A DNA stretch of 64,000 nucleotides from Meandrina meandrites (lineage: Eukaryota; Cnidaria; Anthozoa; Scleractinia; Meandrinidae), in NCBI GenBank assembly GCA_963693305.1, contig OY855905.1, positions 25,966,437 through 26,030,436 on the forward strand, in the 5' to 3' direction. Shown piece by piece: positions 10,901 to 22,500 of the stretch. The position numbers were made by a program, and so were the translations under genes. The notes below the pieces were generated by a model. It worked only from the letters and a program-made list of their open reading frames with translations. It was not told the origin of the DNA and made no database searches. The number at the start of each line of letters is the position of its first letter. The first letter of the stretch is position 1.

Positions 10901-13182
10901 TTTTCCAGTCATTAAGACTTCACAAATTCAGAAATAGGACTAAAACAAAAGAGCTAATGGCCAAGATGCTGTACACTTTGATCCCCGCCCTTCGAAAGAA
11001 AAGTAAATGCACGTATTTGCAAATGTTAAAAGTACACGCAACAAAATGCAATCAAGACGTGAATTTGGGTTTGCGTTTGGGTTAGAGCCAATCTCGGTTT
11101 GTAAAAAATTCGATTTAAAAAAATTGGTTGACAGCTGTGTGCTTCCAAAATGTGCTCAGCGCCTTCTTGGCTGCAGTTTATCTCCAAAGGTAAAAGCTCT
11201 TTCAAACCATCAAACGTTGTTTAGAAAGAAAACAAAGCTAGAAACGAACTGTCCATTCAGTTAAACAATGAAAGGCTGCGAGGACAACTAACGAAAAAAA
11301 CCTTCAACGTATATTGAAGAAGTGAAGGCCGAACAAATGCTCAAAACTCTTTTGCATTTAAATCTGCTTTGAAAGATTTCCTTCTTCCTCTGCATACACA
11401 TGTAATAGGACAGATAATTTAAGAACAGAAGGATACAAATTGTCCACTTTTTGACATTTATTGACAAAAGAGAAAGCTGGAAAAACGTGTAACTGCGATG
11501 ATCTCGCGTGGGTTGATTGCTGTGACGCCATTGTGGCACTTCCTTTGCAAAAGACAAAGCGATTACCCAACGAGCATTGTTCTCGGTTTCCACACTGGCA
11601 AACAATTAAAGTTTACACGCAACAAGGTTGGCAAAGACTACACTACAAGCGCCGAATAACCAACATCAAAATAAGCTCAATTCTATCCGCTTCTGCATCG
11701 AAAAAATCAGGGTTTCAATTATCGAATTTTGGAAGATACGTAAACGTGGCTACAGATCAGATGGCCATGAACAATGGGTTCACTGTTCCCATCCAACAAA
11801 CCAGAGTAAATATTTGTGGCATCAAATTGATGACCGTCAAAAGATTTCCTTTCATTTGAGTGACGTTTTGCAATAGAAACGTAAAGCAAAACATTTCTGA
11901 GTCTCAGCTAAGAGAGATTTTATATTGTAATGCCGGTATATTTATATAAATTTACGACTTTGTGTTGCATAGTGTCAATTTCCATTGGTGATTTAACTCT
12001 TCTATTGTATAGATGATTAGCTCTTAAAATTAATTACGTTCTTTTTAGAGTAGTTTTGTTGTAAAGTAAGCGCTGCCTTTCTTCCTAGTTTCGAACAAAC
12101 TGGAACTTGGAACCGTGACCTCAAATACTTCTGTGTTGTTAATGGACTCAAATTTCGCTTTTGCGTTTACCAATAAAGTTTGTAGATGTACTTTTAGAGC
12201 ATTATGATGTTGAAAGCTCCAATTACAGTTGAAAGGCCTCCAAATATCACACGCTTTGCTGAAACTGGCTCATGTGTTTTTTTGCGTATTTATTGGTTGG
12301 TTTAGCTTAGCAGTGAAAGCTTAACATGCAGTTATCTGCGTCAAAAGAAGTAAAACAGGAGAAGCAAAACCTGGCTAGTCTAGATACGCATGATGGTTAT
12401 CAGCTAAGGAGGTGGAAAACCAAAATAGCTTTCAATTGTTCATGAACAATAACAGTGTAATACAATGAAATCAACTCTTGTTTTCAAATTTTGGTTATTT
12501 CATGGTCAAGCTAAGTTTAAGTAAATTTTCGCACCTGCTCGGTTCTTGGAATAGCGAAGGTGAGTTCCTGAAGCGCCAATTTCACTCATATGACTAATAG
12601 GAAAGTTATTCTGCTAAACGCGTCGGCCCGTTTCACAGAATTGCAATTAAAACGTTGCAAATAAGCTCGGTTCGTGGACACCGCGTTCACAAAAGATAAC
12701 ATGTTTTAATAGTTTGTCATAAGTGGCGGAAAGGATGCGAAAGGATGCCGCAATTTGTTATTACTGAATAGCGGCTGGATTTTCTGTTGCGTGAATTACC
12801 ACACGAGGACGAAACAAATCTAAGCAACGCGGGGAGTTGTTATTGAAATGAACATTTTATTTAGTGATGTCGATTTCCGTGCAATTAACACAAGCTTTGT
12901 CGATTTCAAGCGAAATCGACACCGACACCAAGCAGAAATTAAACGATGTAGTCACAAGCAATAAAGATTACAGATCAATTTCATCTCGTGGGACAAAATA
13001 AATCGTGCTGTCCTTACTGCATTCCTCTATCACGCATTTTCAAGGATTTGAAGAGCCTCGCAAAACGTGCTTTCAATAATAAAATGTTGACGCGACTTAC
13101 CTGCGCAGGGCTTCACCCTTGCTTCATTTATAAGTACGATCAAGATCGCTGTAAGAAGTAAGGCGTTTGACCGCAGCAGCAT
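179..13182 (-). CDS. FGFR: FGFR-type receptor tyrosine kinase, 3' end outside window (10 exons)
   Basis: Single-pass membrane receptor kinase of the fibroblast growth factor receptor family. Known family role: FGF binding at the cell surface, dimerisation and autophosphorylation. Exons read by splice sites and phase (minus strand): 13182-13101, 6250-5969, 5820-5785, 5349-5053, 4522-4145, 2762-2214, 1330-1220, 1012-849, 727-605, 249-179. All have AG acceptors and GT donors, and they join into 697 uninterrupted codons plus 2 bases. Order: signal peptide 1 to about 23; Ig domains with cysteine pairs C54/C103, C162/C214, C259/C337; transmembrane 398-421; glycine loop GEGAFG 510-515; catalytic K538; alpha-C E555; gatekeeper V585; HRDLAARN 636-643; DFG 656-658; activation tyrosines Y668/Y669. 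The segments GKHKNIINL and INHTYHVDV are close to vertebrate FGFRs. The APE motif reads ALE (683-685). The next exon should begin with the SDVWSFG region and is not present in bases 1-178, so the gene continues off the window. Confidence 0.95.
605..727 (-). CDS. FGFR: FGFR exon 9: catalytic loop and activation loop
   Basis: Residues 634-674. It encodes HRDLAARN (catalytic D638), DFG (D656) and the paired tyrosines in VDYYRKTTD, the FGFR-type activation loop. Forty-one complete codons, phase 0 on both sides. The donor is GTAAGT. Confidence 0.95.
849..1012 (-). CDS. FGFR: FGFR exon 8: kinase hinge and insert
   Basis: Residues 579-633. [20 protein letters not shown] contains the hinge, with V585 as gatekeeper. 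The kinase insert is short ([12 protein letters not shown]). [20 protein letters not shown] leads to the catalytic loop. The exon ends in phase 0 at KK, exactly where the next exon supplies CIHRD. Confidence 0.95.
1220..1330 (-). CDS. FGFR: FGFR exon 7: kinase alpha-C helix
   Basis: Residues 542-578. It encodes [20 protein letters not shown] followed by LIGACTQG, nearly identical to this part of vertebrate FGFRs. E555 is the salt-bridge glutamate of helix alpha-C. Phase 1 at both ends. The donor is GTCAGT, weaker than those of its neighbours. A 302-bp tandem duplication lies in the upstream intron. Confidence 0.95.
1469..2072. repeat. 302-bp tandem duplication in FGFR intron
   Basis: The block beginning TTCTTTCAATCTTCATTAGT near 1469 is repeated from about 1771 with an offset of 302 bases. 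I found no difference between the two copies over the stretches compared. Each copy contains a GTCN/GTCG tetranucleotide-rich segment and ends in GGATATTTAATGTTTCTT. It lies between kinase exons 6 and 7 and does not touch a splice site. Confidence 0.9.
2214..2762 (-). CDS. FGFR: FGFR exon 6: transmembrane, juxtamembrane and kinase N-lobe start
   Basis: Residues 359-541. After an extracellular stalk, hydrophobic residues 398-421 form the membrane helix and end in CCHRK, a normal stop-transfer signal. The long juxtamembrane (422-495) is Ser/Arg-rich. I see no clear copy of the FRS2-binding motif known from vertebrate FGFRs, but this is not a strong exclusion. The kinase starts at WEIDRE (496), with GEGAFGRV and AVKMLK (K538). 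Confidence 0.94.
4145..4522 (-). CDS. FGFR: FGFR exon 5: third Ig-like domain (D3)
   Basis: Residues 233-358. C259, W271 and DEGKYTC with C337 define the Ig domain. It includes a serine/asparagine-rich insert ([13 protein letters not shown]) with possible glycosylation sites. In vertebrates D3 is split over two exons, with alternative IIIb/IIIc halves. Here it is one exon and I see no alternative second half beside it. Confidence 0.94.
4622..4788. repeat. (GACT)n microsatellite in FGFR intron
   Basis: Almost pure GACT/ACTG repeat over about 167 bases with occasional ATT interruptions, flanked by decayed repeat units (GACCGACT, GGACGGATGG). It yields serine-glutamine-valine repeat reading frames on the minus strand that are not genes. 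Confidence 0.95.
5053..5349 (-). CDS. FGFR: FGFR exon 4: second Ig-like domain (expected ligand-binding D2)
   Basis: Residues 134-232. C162, [12 protein letters not shown]174, DTGKYTC with C214, and the ending [15 protein letters not shown] match FGFR D2 closely. In known FGFRs the D2 domain and the D2-D3 linker bind FGF and heparan sulphate. Phase 1 on both sides. There are NxS/T glycosylation sequons at N215 and N224. Confidence 0.95.
5785..5820 (-). CDS. FGFR: FGFR exon 3: 36-bp linker exon
   Basis: A 36-base exon between Ig1 and Ig2 encoding [12 protein letters not shown]. It has a poly-pyrimidine acceptor (CTTAG/GT) and a CAG/GTAAGA donor, phase 1 on both sides. It sits where vertebrate FGFRs carry the acid box, but this linker is basic to neutral, with no run of acidic residues. 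Because it is small and symmetrical it could be an alternative microexon. Confidence 0.8.
5969..6250 (-). CDS. FGFR: FGFR exon 2: first Ig-like domain
   Basis: Residues 28-121. It opens with a lysine/glutamate-rich stretch ([12 protein letters not shown]), then C54, W65 and DAGLYTC with C103, the standard Ig fold signature. The acceptor follows a long pyrimidine run and the donor is GTAAGT. Phase is 1 on both sides, so the exon is a symmetrical, skippable module, as with Ig1 of vertebrate FGFRs. Confidence 0.93.
6571..6960. repeat. Diverged tandem duplication in FGFR intron 1
   Basis: Two blocks about 210 bases apart share GGCCTTGAAGTTC near their start, TTTGTCGATCGTTG or TTTTCGATCGTTG, and GTGCATTCGCACTG. 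They differ by many substitutions and small indels, so this is an old duplication. Just upstream, 6370-6475 holds a GC-richer patch with GAGCGGGCGGAA in two copies and its complement CCGCTC, which looks like a separate short inverted element. Confidence 0.7.
7394..7541. mobile_element. Near-perfect palindrome (foldback MITE)
   Basis: Arms run from GTTATTTACC at the left to GGTAAATAAC at the right. The inner about 105 bases (GTCCGTATCGTGAAAAACTG to its complement) pair almost perfectly around CCTGCGG. The differences between the arms are the CTCGGC/CGAGGT blocks. No coding capacity. No clear target duplication could be picked from the AT-rich flanks. Confidence 0.8.
7702..7908. repeat. Paired (ATT)n microsatellites with poly-T
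   Basis: An ATT repeat (7702-7739) is followed by about 23 T, then 75 bases of unique sequence, then a second ATT repeat (7838-7908). The second gives a poly-asparagine reading frame on the minus strand, which I do not regard as coding. Confidence 0.9.
8040..13095. other. Rest of FGFR intron 1: no supported gene
   Basis: Unique-looking AT-rich sequence inside intron 1. Reading frames up to about 134 codons occur on both strands, but none has recognisable domains or paired splice signals. A small hairpin (GTCGATTTC with GAAATCGAC) sits near 12898-12920. Regulatory elements could be present but cannot be identified by eye. Confidence 0.5.
13101..13182 (-). CDS. FGFR: FGFR exon 1: start codon and signal peptide
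   Basis: Begins [18 protein letters not shown], a basic start followed by a hydrophobic stretch that fits a secretory signal peptide, with cleavage probably near [10 protein letters not shown]. The donor is CAG/GTAAGT and the exon ends in phase 1, which matches the Ig1 exon about 6.85 kb away. The ATG is chosen because this signal peptide fits a receptor and no other open exon with a phase-1 donor is evident nearby. No promoter motif could be assigned upstream. Confidence 0.85.
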
Positions 13183-16100
13183 CTCGGATGAAGCGGTTTC
13201 CTCCCTTCCTTGATCTTAGATTACTTGTTTCTCCTTCAGCAAGGTTTAACAACGCAGCCACAATCCAGTGAAATATTCAGCACCAGTGTTCATCAATCTG
13301 TTATGATGAATATCACAGTGTTAAAAGGATGAATGTTTCGTTCACCGCTCCAAATAGCGAGTCATTTATCGTGACTACCTTGCCGTACCGTTATAAAACA
13401 TGACTCACTCGCTCATTTCTCTGGAAACCCGCATGAATTATGAATGCATCGGTATCTTCAAAATGTCACGTTCCTCGATATTTACTCTGGAGGTATTGGG
13501 CATTAGTCATACGCAAACTTTGTAGTGGCCGAACAACTTGTTACGACGAAAATCGCGGGGTAACTGATCTTACACCACACTCACAAGCGCTGTCGTTTCA
13601 AACAGACAGACGACACACAAACCAATTCAAGTTGAAGGGAGAAGAGGAAATGAAATACTTTGACTTCCTGCGAAGTCTGCTGCTGATAAAAGAAGACAAA
13701 ATTAACATACCTGGGAGGATTCTGTTCCCAAACATCGACAGCGCGGCGCAACAATTCGATTTCCTCAATCGTTATTCGAATTCTAGGAAGTGTCGAGGGG
13801 TAAATTTAGCTCGCTTTGGAAGTTGTTGATTGTCCACACTTGGACGAATTCAATAATCGACCCTCTTAGACGCAGTCAACTGAACAATGATCACGAATTA
13901 CCCTCGCATTGACAGCGGTCAGATGCACTCGTGCTGAGATAACATACCGAGTCACTTCCGGTGACAGAAAACCTCTCTATACCACCCCTGCGGTGTTTAG
14001 TGAATGTGCCGTACAATGTTGCTCAGCTCCCACTGGCTGTAACGCTAAAGAACACTATAGCAGTATAGAGATCCAACAGCGCTAAAGAACACTGTTGAAC
14101 GCAAGAAGTGTCAGTTTTCGTGCACGCAAAAAGCGTTTTAAGGTTTGTGCAGTTCCGAGGCGTGGGTACAAACATGCCCCGAGAGGGGCACTCCTTTCTA
14201 GAATATTCGCTTACGGTCCATGACAAACGATTGTTTGCAGTTAGTGATGCGCTTAACAACTGCTTACGAATACAGCAGCTTCAGAACAAAAGACTTCGGT
14301 CACCTTGATACAAAAAGCTTTTTCAAGAGATCAATTATCCTGAACCCATTGTTGTGCAAAAAGCCAAATAACATACAATACCAAGGGGCTCAGTGCTGTT
14401 AGCCAATCGCGCGCGAGAGAATTAGATCCCTGCAAATCAGGCAGCTGGAATAGCAACAAAAGTAAACTTCTCTTTTGGGTATTACTTTACTTTTGAGGTC
14501 TCTTGAGTGAAATCTGAAGTATAAAGCAAGCAAGTCTGCACGATAGCTCATTAGGAGTGAATTCCTGCTTATGTCTCGTCTAAAAAACAATTTGTTTTGA
14601 TCCAGGGATCCCTTGGATGGCTCAAACGATCAACGTAAATCTCTCTACAAAGTTGCTTTTAATGAAATTTGATTTACTTAATTCCTTCTTAATTTCTTGG
14701 GTATTATCCAACATAGCATAACCTAATTTGAATTCCACTTACTCTAACGCCTATCACGGCCAGCTCAGCACGGGCCACCGCTGACAAAGGCACAGCTTTC
14801 AACTGCGATTATTTGATCTATAAATGGGAACTATTTATAAATTTATAAATGATAAAAGACTGTTTTGTTTTTTGCTCTGCCTACCACACCTGAGGAAAAC
14901 AGAGTTAAGACACCTGCCCTTAGAGAGAGATTCACAGCCAGACGAAACATGCGATTAAATCTTGATCGACTCATAATTTCGTGAAAGCTTTTAGGGATGT
15001 TAAAAGGTTTTTTTTAAAGATCTCTTGCCAGTGGCGCGCATTAGCTAAATCTCGCGCGTTCCAGCACTGGCGGAAACAAGTCTATAAACAGCTGATTGCG
15101 ATTTTTGTTTTGAACAAATGTGTATCACTTACGCTCGAGAATCCAGTCAGCGTGTTCACTGTACAGCTAACGCCATTTTGCTTTCTCTAAGATTCAGCAG
15201 TTTGGAGATTGTTAAATCATTTATTGAATTACGAGCAGAAAATGAAATGCTGGCTAAGCACTAAACGATATTCCATGCACTTTATGCAAGAAAATATATA
15301 TTAAAAACAAGAAAATAGATAAATATTGACTGGCGCACACCCGTCATTATCCATAACAGGTTGTGACATCCAGATTCAAAGGGGCTTTGTCACGGATTTT
15401 AACAGATTTTTGAACAGCCAAAATATATAATTGCGTTGTATGAGACCTAAAAATAATGGTCCATTTTTATTAACAATTGCTATATTAAAGCACTGAAACT
15501 GTTAACAAGCGTCTTTGGCTGCGGGTGGGTAGGATGGAAATGGTTACAACTTGAAAAATTGAGGCCAAACTTTTCAAGTTGTTCCACACGTCTTTGAGAA
15601 ATCGATACTTTTTAGCCCTGGTTTGATTTCTTTCCACAAATTAAGGATATATCTTCCTTTAGATGTTCAAAGATAATGTTTTTCATGGATTAAGTTGCCT
15701 ACCACTAATTTCAGAATAGTTTTGGTCGATAAATCCGCAAAATCCCCATGACGTAGGTCCTTAAAATAAACAGCGATGAAAGTCGATAGCTTTGCAATGC
15801 GGAAACCTTGAATAATTGGACAAGCTAGAAAATGAGACAGGGTTATTTAAAAGAAAAAAAAAAGAAAAGTTTGCTTTGAATTTCATGCGCTCTGAACAAA
15901 CTACAACGAGACTGCGTGGGCTGGATTCATCTGAGAATACGAGTACTCGGTTGGTAGCTCTCTTGTATGGCAAGTACTCGAGCGAGTGAGTTTGAAGATC
16001 TCGAAAGCACTGTCGAGCACATACTGTCCTGTGACGCAGTCTGTGAACAATAGATATTCCAAATTTCTTTTTCTGTGTGTTTTCTGGTCATATTGCCCCT

Positions 16101-18942
16101 CGATATCTCAAGAGCCTGTTTACAAGCCATTAGCGCGCCAAAAAAAAACTAATGATACAGGATTGTTTTTCATTGATCTTACACGATTAATACGATACAA
16201 ATGCATTGAGGCCTTTGTGTCTTGGCGGCGACGCGTAAAACATGTTGTTTTTTTGGCCTATGTTCAATATACACCCAGCTCAGTTGTAGTTTTGACCTCG
16301 TGCCAAGATATGCAATATTGATACATCTTAAGGAAATTTACCTCAGGTTTACATGAATGCATAATATACTGGATCATAGTGATTTCTACTGGGTCTATTG
16401 TCGCTCTGGTATCAGAATGTAGACAGTGAAGCTTACTGAAAAGAAACAGGTTCAAGACCAATCAACATCATTAGTCTTAGTCCAATCCTCCCTCAATCCG
16501 CGATGGGCAATAATCAGTCGAACCAATCGTAAAAGAATACTAAACAATGCGATATCGATTCAGTATATCACAGTTTGAAATCGCATATTTATGGAATGAT
16601 ATAAAACAGTTTGAAACAGCGAGTAAAATGATCTCAAACTGTTATTGAAAGTAATAATTCAAACAGCTTACAGCACCACTAAATAAACCAACACAAGCTG
16701 TGACAAAGCGTACGTGATCACATGCTGCCATGAACCTCCGCGTTGGTCAGTGACATATTGCATGAGTGTTCGAATATCGAACATTTTTCCTGAAAAAAAA
16801 AAGTTGTACTTCAGCAGGAAACCTTCACGTCTTTTCTTCTCATGAAGCAAAGGAAATGGAAATTAAAAGAAAACAAGCTTGAACTTACGCTACAACATCC
16901 ACTCAAAAGTCTTTTAAGTGTGAAACTCCACTTGATGAATCTTTTAATTTTAATTTTCTTATCTCTGCACTTAGAAGAATGTGCATTAACCATTTGTAAA
17001 CTAATATAATTTTAAGTACTCTACACAATGACAAAGAAAGATTTCCAATTTTAAACTGGGAACCGCCATAAATATTTTCACCACTGGGTCCGCAGTACGA
17101 CTAACGATTCATTACTAGCTGTTACTTTTCAGTGCTGCAAATTTTTTTGTGAACCGTTAAAAAACGATTAACTGTGACGTTTTACATTACAATATCCGCA
17201 TTGAAACTATTCTGACCATAATTTTTGATTATACACTTGAACGTGGCATTCAGCAAGACTGACATAATACTTTCATCTTGGTTACTTGGTGCTTTTTGCA
17301 TAATTGTCCGAAGAAAGTATCGCTGCGTTTTCTGCTGACCGAACTGAGCGGTCCCCGCAAATGCTCCCCGTTTGCCTACTCTCTGCCGTGAGTAGCATCG
17401 CGTTTATTATAACATTTTACAGTTACAACAGAATCAATAGTAATGAAGTTGCTTATTTTCAGGTTTGCCATAGTAGAAAGCAACCCTTTGCGCAATAGCA
17501 GATCTGCATTGCGAAAAAAAAAACGGCAAAAAATCTCACCTCTGATTGGCAGAAACACAATCAGAGCCTGCACAGAAACAAAATGCCTCCAGGGCAAGTA
17601 AGTTTATGAAAGGAGTGAATCCGGCCTCCGCGTACTGTACAGGAGAAGAAAATGTGTTATTGTATACATAGCAATTTTCATTTTGGGGCGAGATAAAGAA
17701 AAGCCGCACCCCAACATTCATCTTCCTGTCATGATATGCTTTACCAGACTCCAAAACTCACAAAGTGTATAAGAGTCGGTTTGCTCTTACGAATCTATTC
17801 TTGAGAGATTTTTTAAAAATAACCAAATTTATAACATTTCAAAAACAACTTGGACAATTTAAGGTGGCATTTTCGTTCTCAGTCCCTACGAATTTTAAGG
17901 AATATTTTCAGGAACTGAATCTGCCAAAAGTAACATCTTAATATATAATTTTTAAATCCAAAACTGTAGTTGTTCTTGGCAGGCTGTAACGTTGTTGTTT
18001 GTTCATCAACTGACGGTCGCACATGCGACACCATTGTTTCATTATTTATATCTCATGAATCTGAGTGAAAGCGTCGACTGGATCCCTGAATGGGGCCGGA
18101 GTACGTGGGTGCTGAGTAAAATGAATCTTTGTTTGTTCGATGATAACAATATCTCCCGGGAAATATCTGCAATCGATAAACTCGAGAAGTCAGTCTAAGT
18201 AGCTAATTTTAGAAGTGATTCCTAGTAAATGTCTTATTATTAAAACAAGACACGAATACTCGAACAGCTCAAACATGTTCGTTTGTACGGAAACACTTTT
18301 ATAGCCTGTGGAGCAGGACGGCTGAACAAAGGCTACACTTTTTACTACGCAGACTAGAACGAACATATAATGATTACTGACTCTGAAATTTATAACTGCA
18401 TTTCGTTTTATTTCAATCATGGCTGCTTTGTTTTTCAAGTCAATGTAAATTTAGCAACTCAGAAGCCTGTAAAACGGCTGATTAGCTCTTTTGTTACACC
18501 TTTTCCGGAAGTTTTAAGTGTGTTTTTATCCAATATTTATTACAGGCAGATTTATATTTATAAACCCGCTTTTCGAGCTCGCTGCTCACTGCTGTTTAGG
18601 CTTCCTGTTAACAGGGGTTGGAAGTTGAATTTCGAAAACGACAGGGGTAGAAAAAATTAGGATTTTAAGTGTTTTTAAGCTTATTCTCTCGAGGCAACAA
18701 AACTTACCGTATTATTTACAGCGTGTCTCATACCATGAAGCGAGGAGGGTTTTTTCCTTGAGGCTTTCAATCAATCACACTGTTGACCATTTTGATATTT
18801 TTCTGCTTTGATTTGACTGATAATTTATTGCGCGTTTATCTTCCCTGGCCCTGTAAACCCCCAAATTAGAAAATAAACATGACTGGCAACTTAGACTTAC
18901 AGACGACAGCTCAAATCTTTGCGATCGTGAACTGATAATAAA
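13183..18942. other. Intergenic DNA upstream of FGFR
   Basis: No gene supported. A 129-codon open frame on the plus strand at 13440-13829 begins 258 bases from the FGFR start codon. It has no recognisable domain, and frames of this length also occur inside introns here. The direct repeat GCTAAAGAACACT occurs at about 14044 and 14085. The FGFR promoter should lie in the first kilobase, but no TATA box or initiator could be assigned with confidence. Confidence 0.5.
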
Positions 18943-18947
18943 CTGTA

Positions 18948-19406
18948 TACACTCTTTTTTTATATAAGAACCTTTTTTAAAAGAACGTTGAGGCTGAGAT
19001 TGCCCAAATTGTAAGAATATGCTAAGAACATACCCCAGGCTGAGAGTCGGAGAACGACTATATTTTGCCCACTGATTTGTTTTAATTTTTTTGTAAAATG
19101 AGCGGTATAAATAAATGCAAAACTACTGTGGTCCAACAGGAGTGCTTTTAAAAGAAATTTGTCCGCGGCACCAAATCACAGGGAGCAGGCCGCGCTAGCA
19201 TGTCAAGAGCAACTTCATACACCACATTCGGTGAACAATGCTGTTTGATACGTTTTCTGGTTTCGTCCGTATTGATTTAATGAATTACTATTGTATGGAA
19301 CCTAAGAACGTCTTTGAGAACATTTTCAGCCTCAAATCGTGAAAAAAAATAACAACGCTCAGCCTCAGCCCAAAAATTAGACGTTCATATATAAAAAAAG
19401 AGTGTA
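18948..19406. mobile_element. MITE copy 1 with CTGTA target duplication
   Basis: Terminal inverted repeats TACACTCTTTTTTTATAT at the left and its near complement at the right (ATATAAAAAAAGAGTGTA). It is flanked by CTGTA on both sides (18943-18947 and 19407-19411), a 5-bp target duplication. No transposase. The interior includes a segment shared with the element at 23424 (AGAACGTTGAGGCTGAGA). Confidence 0.85.
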
Positions 19407-19437
19407 CTGTATTCAATACACATTCACTTGCCACAGG

Positions 19438-19500
19438 GCCAGGGGCGGATCCAGAATTTTTCTTGCGAGGGGGTGCACATATTTTTTTCTTTCTTTTTTT
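19438..19500. repeat. Fragment of GGGGCGGATCCAG repeat family
   Basis: GGGGCGGATCCAGAATTTTTC followed by GCGAGGGGGTGCACAT. The complement of the same sequence is the right end of the element at 44408-44566, so this is a single-ended fragment of that family. Confidence 0.6.
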
Positions 19501-22500
19501 GGCAGAGTACCAGTTGTATTAGAAAGGCGCCCGGTCATCTCAGCGGGTGGGGGGAATGGTCTGAAAGGTATGCATTTGATATTGAGATATCATTCTTGAA
19601 CTTGCCCTGTTGAAACTGTATGTGAGTAAACTTTGGCGGGAAGTCGTGTGGCCAATAAATACTAAATCGAACCGAAACGATAAACAGAAAACAGTTTCTG
19701 TTTTGGCTCGAGAAGATACATTCCCCTTCCACAAAACTTTCAAACCTCAAAAATTGCACAGTTCGTGGTCTCTACTAGCAGTTGACTGTTCTCTCTCGAT
19801 CATTCACATGTCTTAATTTACTTACAATGTATGGACAAGATCAGAAAATATTAAGTGACTTACTTACTTACTTCTAACTTGTGTTATTTCGTTATTTTTG
19901 TTGCAAGCTTGTTAGTCTTGTTATATTCTTTTAGATTGCCTCCATTTCTAAATATGTATATCTGAAGAAAGACTTTCTTTCTCACGGGCGCAATAAATTA
20001 TCATAGCCCTTGGCAGCTAGAGATGTTGTAATTAAAAAGAGTCTTTGAAACCTCCGCGATCAATTTAATGCTAGATGATGGCTAATGATTCAAAGAGGAT
20101 CGATAAAAGCTTTTTACGAGAGCCAAAGTGCAACTAAGGGCAGCTGAAAACAAACGGAAAGAAAGAAACAAAAACAATCGATATAGCTACAAGCAAACAA
20201 TTTATTATCCTAAAATAACAAATTATAGCCAAACATGCCGCAAACAAATTGTTATTGTTAAATTTGAACTTTCCAGCTGGGTGACTTGCAGGGCTTTACA
20301 GGCCTTCTATTCAGAACGTGTCCACGCAAAAAAAAAATAACTTGTATATATTTTATATAATAATTTAAATTTGGGTTAAAATCAATATTACTTTTTTTAA
20401 TTTCCTTTAGAAAATGGCTCTATTAGAGCATAACCGGATCTTCACGACACTTTTGAAACTGCATGTGTAAAAACTCGACGATAAACACAAAATGATATAC
20501 AAAGTATAATTAATTTTTTATACAGCGCAGATAATAGCAACTTATCGTACTAAAGGACATCACTTAAAAAGAATCGTAGTAAAATTTATTTCATCGTTCA
20601 GTTCCTTTTTCACTTGCAACAATCCGCTATGCATATTATTGCAATTTTTCTCTCGGAGTCCAGCTCAATGGGATTTATTTACTCACTGCACGGTTTGTTG
20701 TATGGTGTGAGGCACAGAGGTGCAGATACACTCGGTTTCAAAATGTTACAATGTTTTTAATATCAACCTACCATCCTAGTAGTCCACTTGACACTAAATA
20801 ACGTGGACCTGACACAATCAGAAATCTGTTAGCTCAGTTGAATATGAAGGCAAGCTATAGCCTCGAGCTGTTCATCATAAAGTAACATCCGGCCCTTTTA
20901 AACATATACCGCTCAAATAATAAATGTTTGCATGGAAATAATAAGTGTAAAACACTCTTGTTTGGTCTTACGGACTGGCATGTCCTCTCATCCAGCTACT
21001 ATATCGGTATATTCATTTCCCTGAATTATATTTGTATAACTTCAAATGAATTTTATAAATAAATTACTTCGTAAGTATATATCACTGCAGAAGCCTTCTA
21101 GATTAGACTAAAGCAATTTAGATTTAGTTCATGAGAGGCGAGCAAAATGCTCTGTCTAACTTCGCTTGTTTTAGCTCAGTAAACACATATTAGTTGTATT
21201 TACTGAGTGCATTAATTTTTATGTCAATGTAGAAACTCGTTGTACCAATTTATGCGCTTCACCGACCACCTTAAGCATGTTAGGACTATGTACTTAATTT
21301 TGCCAAGCATTTCAGTGGAAAGTGCTGTTTTGCATCTACCGCCGTTTAACTGATTTTAATGCGATCAGTTGTACTGTTTCGATTGTAATGACATGCCGAG
21401 CCTAAGTCAATAGTGAGGTCGCGGTCGTTTTACACTATATTGCAACTGGTTTCGGAACGAAGATGGTTTGACAGTTTGATTCTGAAAATGTAGCAGTAGT
21501 AGTGTACACGAAACACTGTACACGTTTCACGTGAAAACGAAAGGCGCGCACCGGTTCAAAATTTTTCAGTTAATGAATCTGCAAAGACCTTCGGGGAGCA
21601 GGACGCCTCCAAGCTTATCTTAGCCTATAAGGAGTACATGCACAGTATACAATTATATATCATACTTAGCCAGTGAACTTTCCTTAGATGTGGTAACCTA
21701 CATTGACATCTCCAAGCCATAGACCGCCGCCAGAAACGTTATCCTACTAAACTCAACGTGCTTTTCATGCGCGTGAAACGCACTTGAAAAAAGTCGGGCG
21801 TGTTGCAAGTCGAGCAAGCATAAACGGCATAAATCACTTCTGATTATACTGGTGCTACCGCAGCGGAAATGAAGTCGCTAGCCAGTCTACTGACTCAACT
21901 GACATACGAAAATAAAGACCTTTTAAAACACTTTGAACAACTCACTCAGGGTCGATCAAATGTTGACATGTTTACCTTAATCTTGCTTTTCAAACACGCA
22001 AGGATTTTTAAGACCCTTTGCCGCGATTTTGAGTCTATTCAGTTCTTGTTTCACAAATCACGCGACCTTACGGGCTAATGCAAAATCTTTCCATCATGTT
22101 TCTATGTTAGCTATCAGAGAGTATGCATGCTGCAAAGCTCGTTAATGTTGTATTGTAAAAATGTATTAAAGGCGTACTTACCAGATTGTGGCAAGTCCAA
22201 GATGATTCTGTCGTGCGACTCGTGCGCAGAGGCACTTATATTCAGATCAGCGGTAAAAACCAATCAAATCGCGCGATGTTCAACAACAGAGAAACCGAAG
22301 AAAAACCGTCCGGGTGAAATATTTAAATAGTTGAATTAAGCAATCGCAGGACTTAAAAGCGTTTAATTCTATTTAATCTCCTAGGCTAAGTCTACATGTA
22401 GATACAGCTCGTAAGAATCTTTCTTGTCGTTGTGAAAGTCTGTTGGGGCTGGGAAAATATGTGAGTTACTCAGCTTTTCTGATCAATAAATTAAGTAAGA

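Noticed and set aside
13440..13829. 129-codon open frame just upstream of the FGFR start on the opposite strand
   Set aside because: No recognisable domain or protein-like composition. Frames of 134-155 codons also occur in introns and repeats of this window, so the length alone is not evidence.
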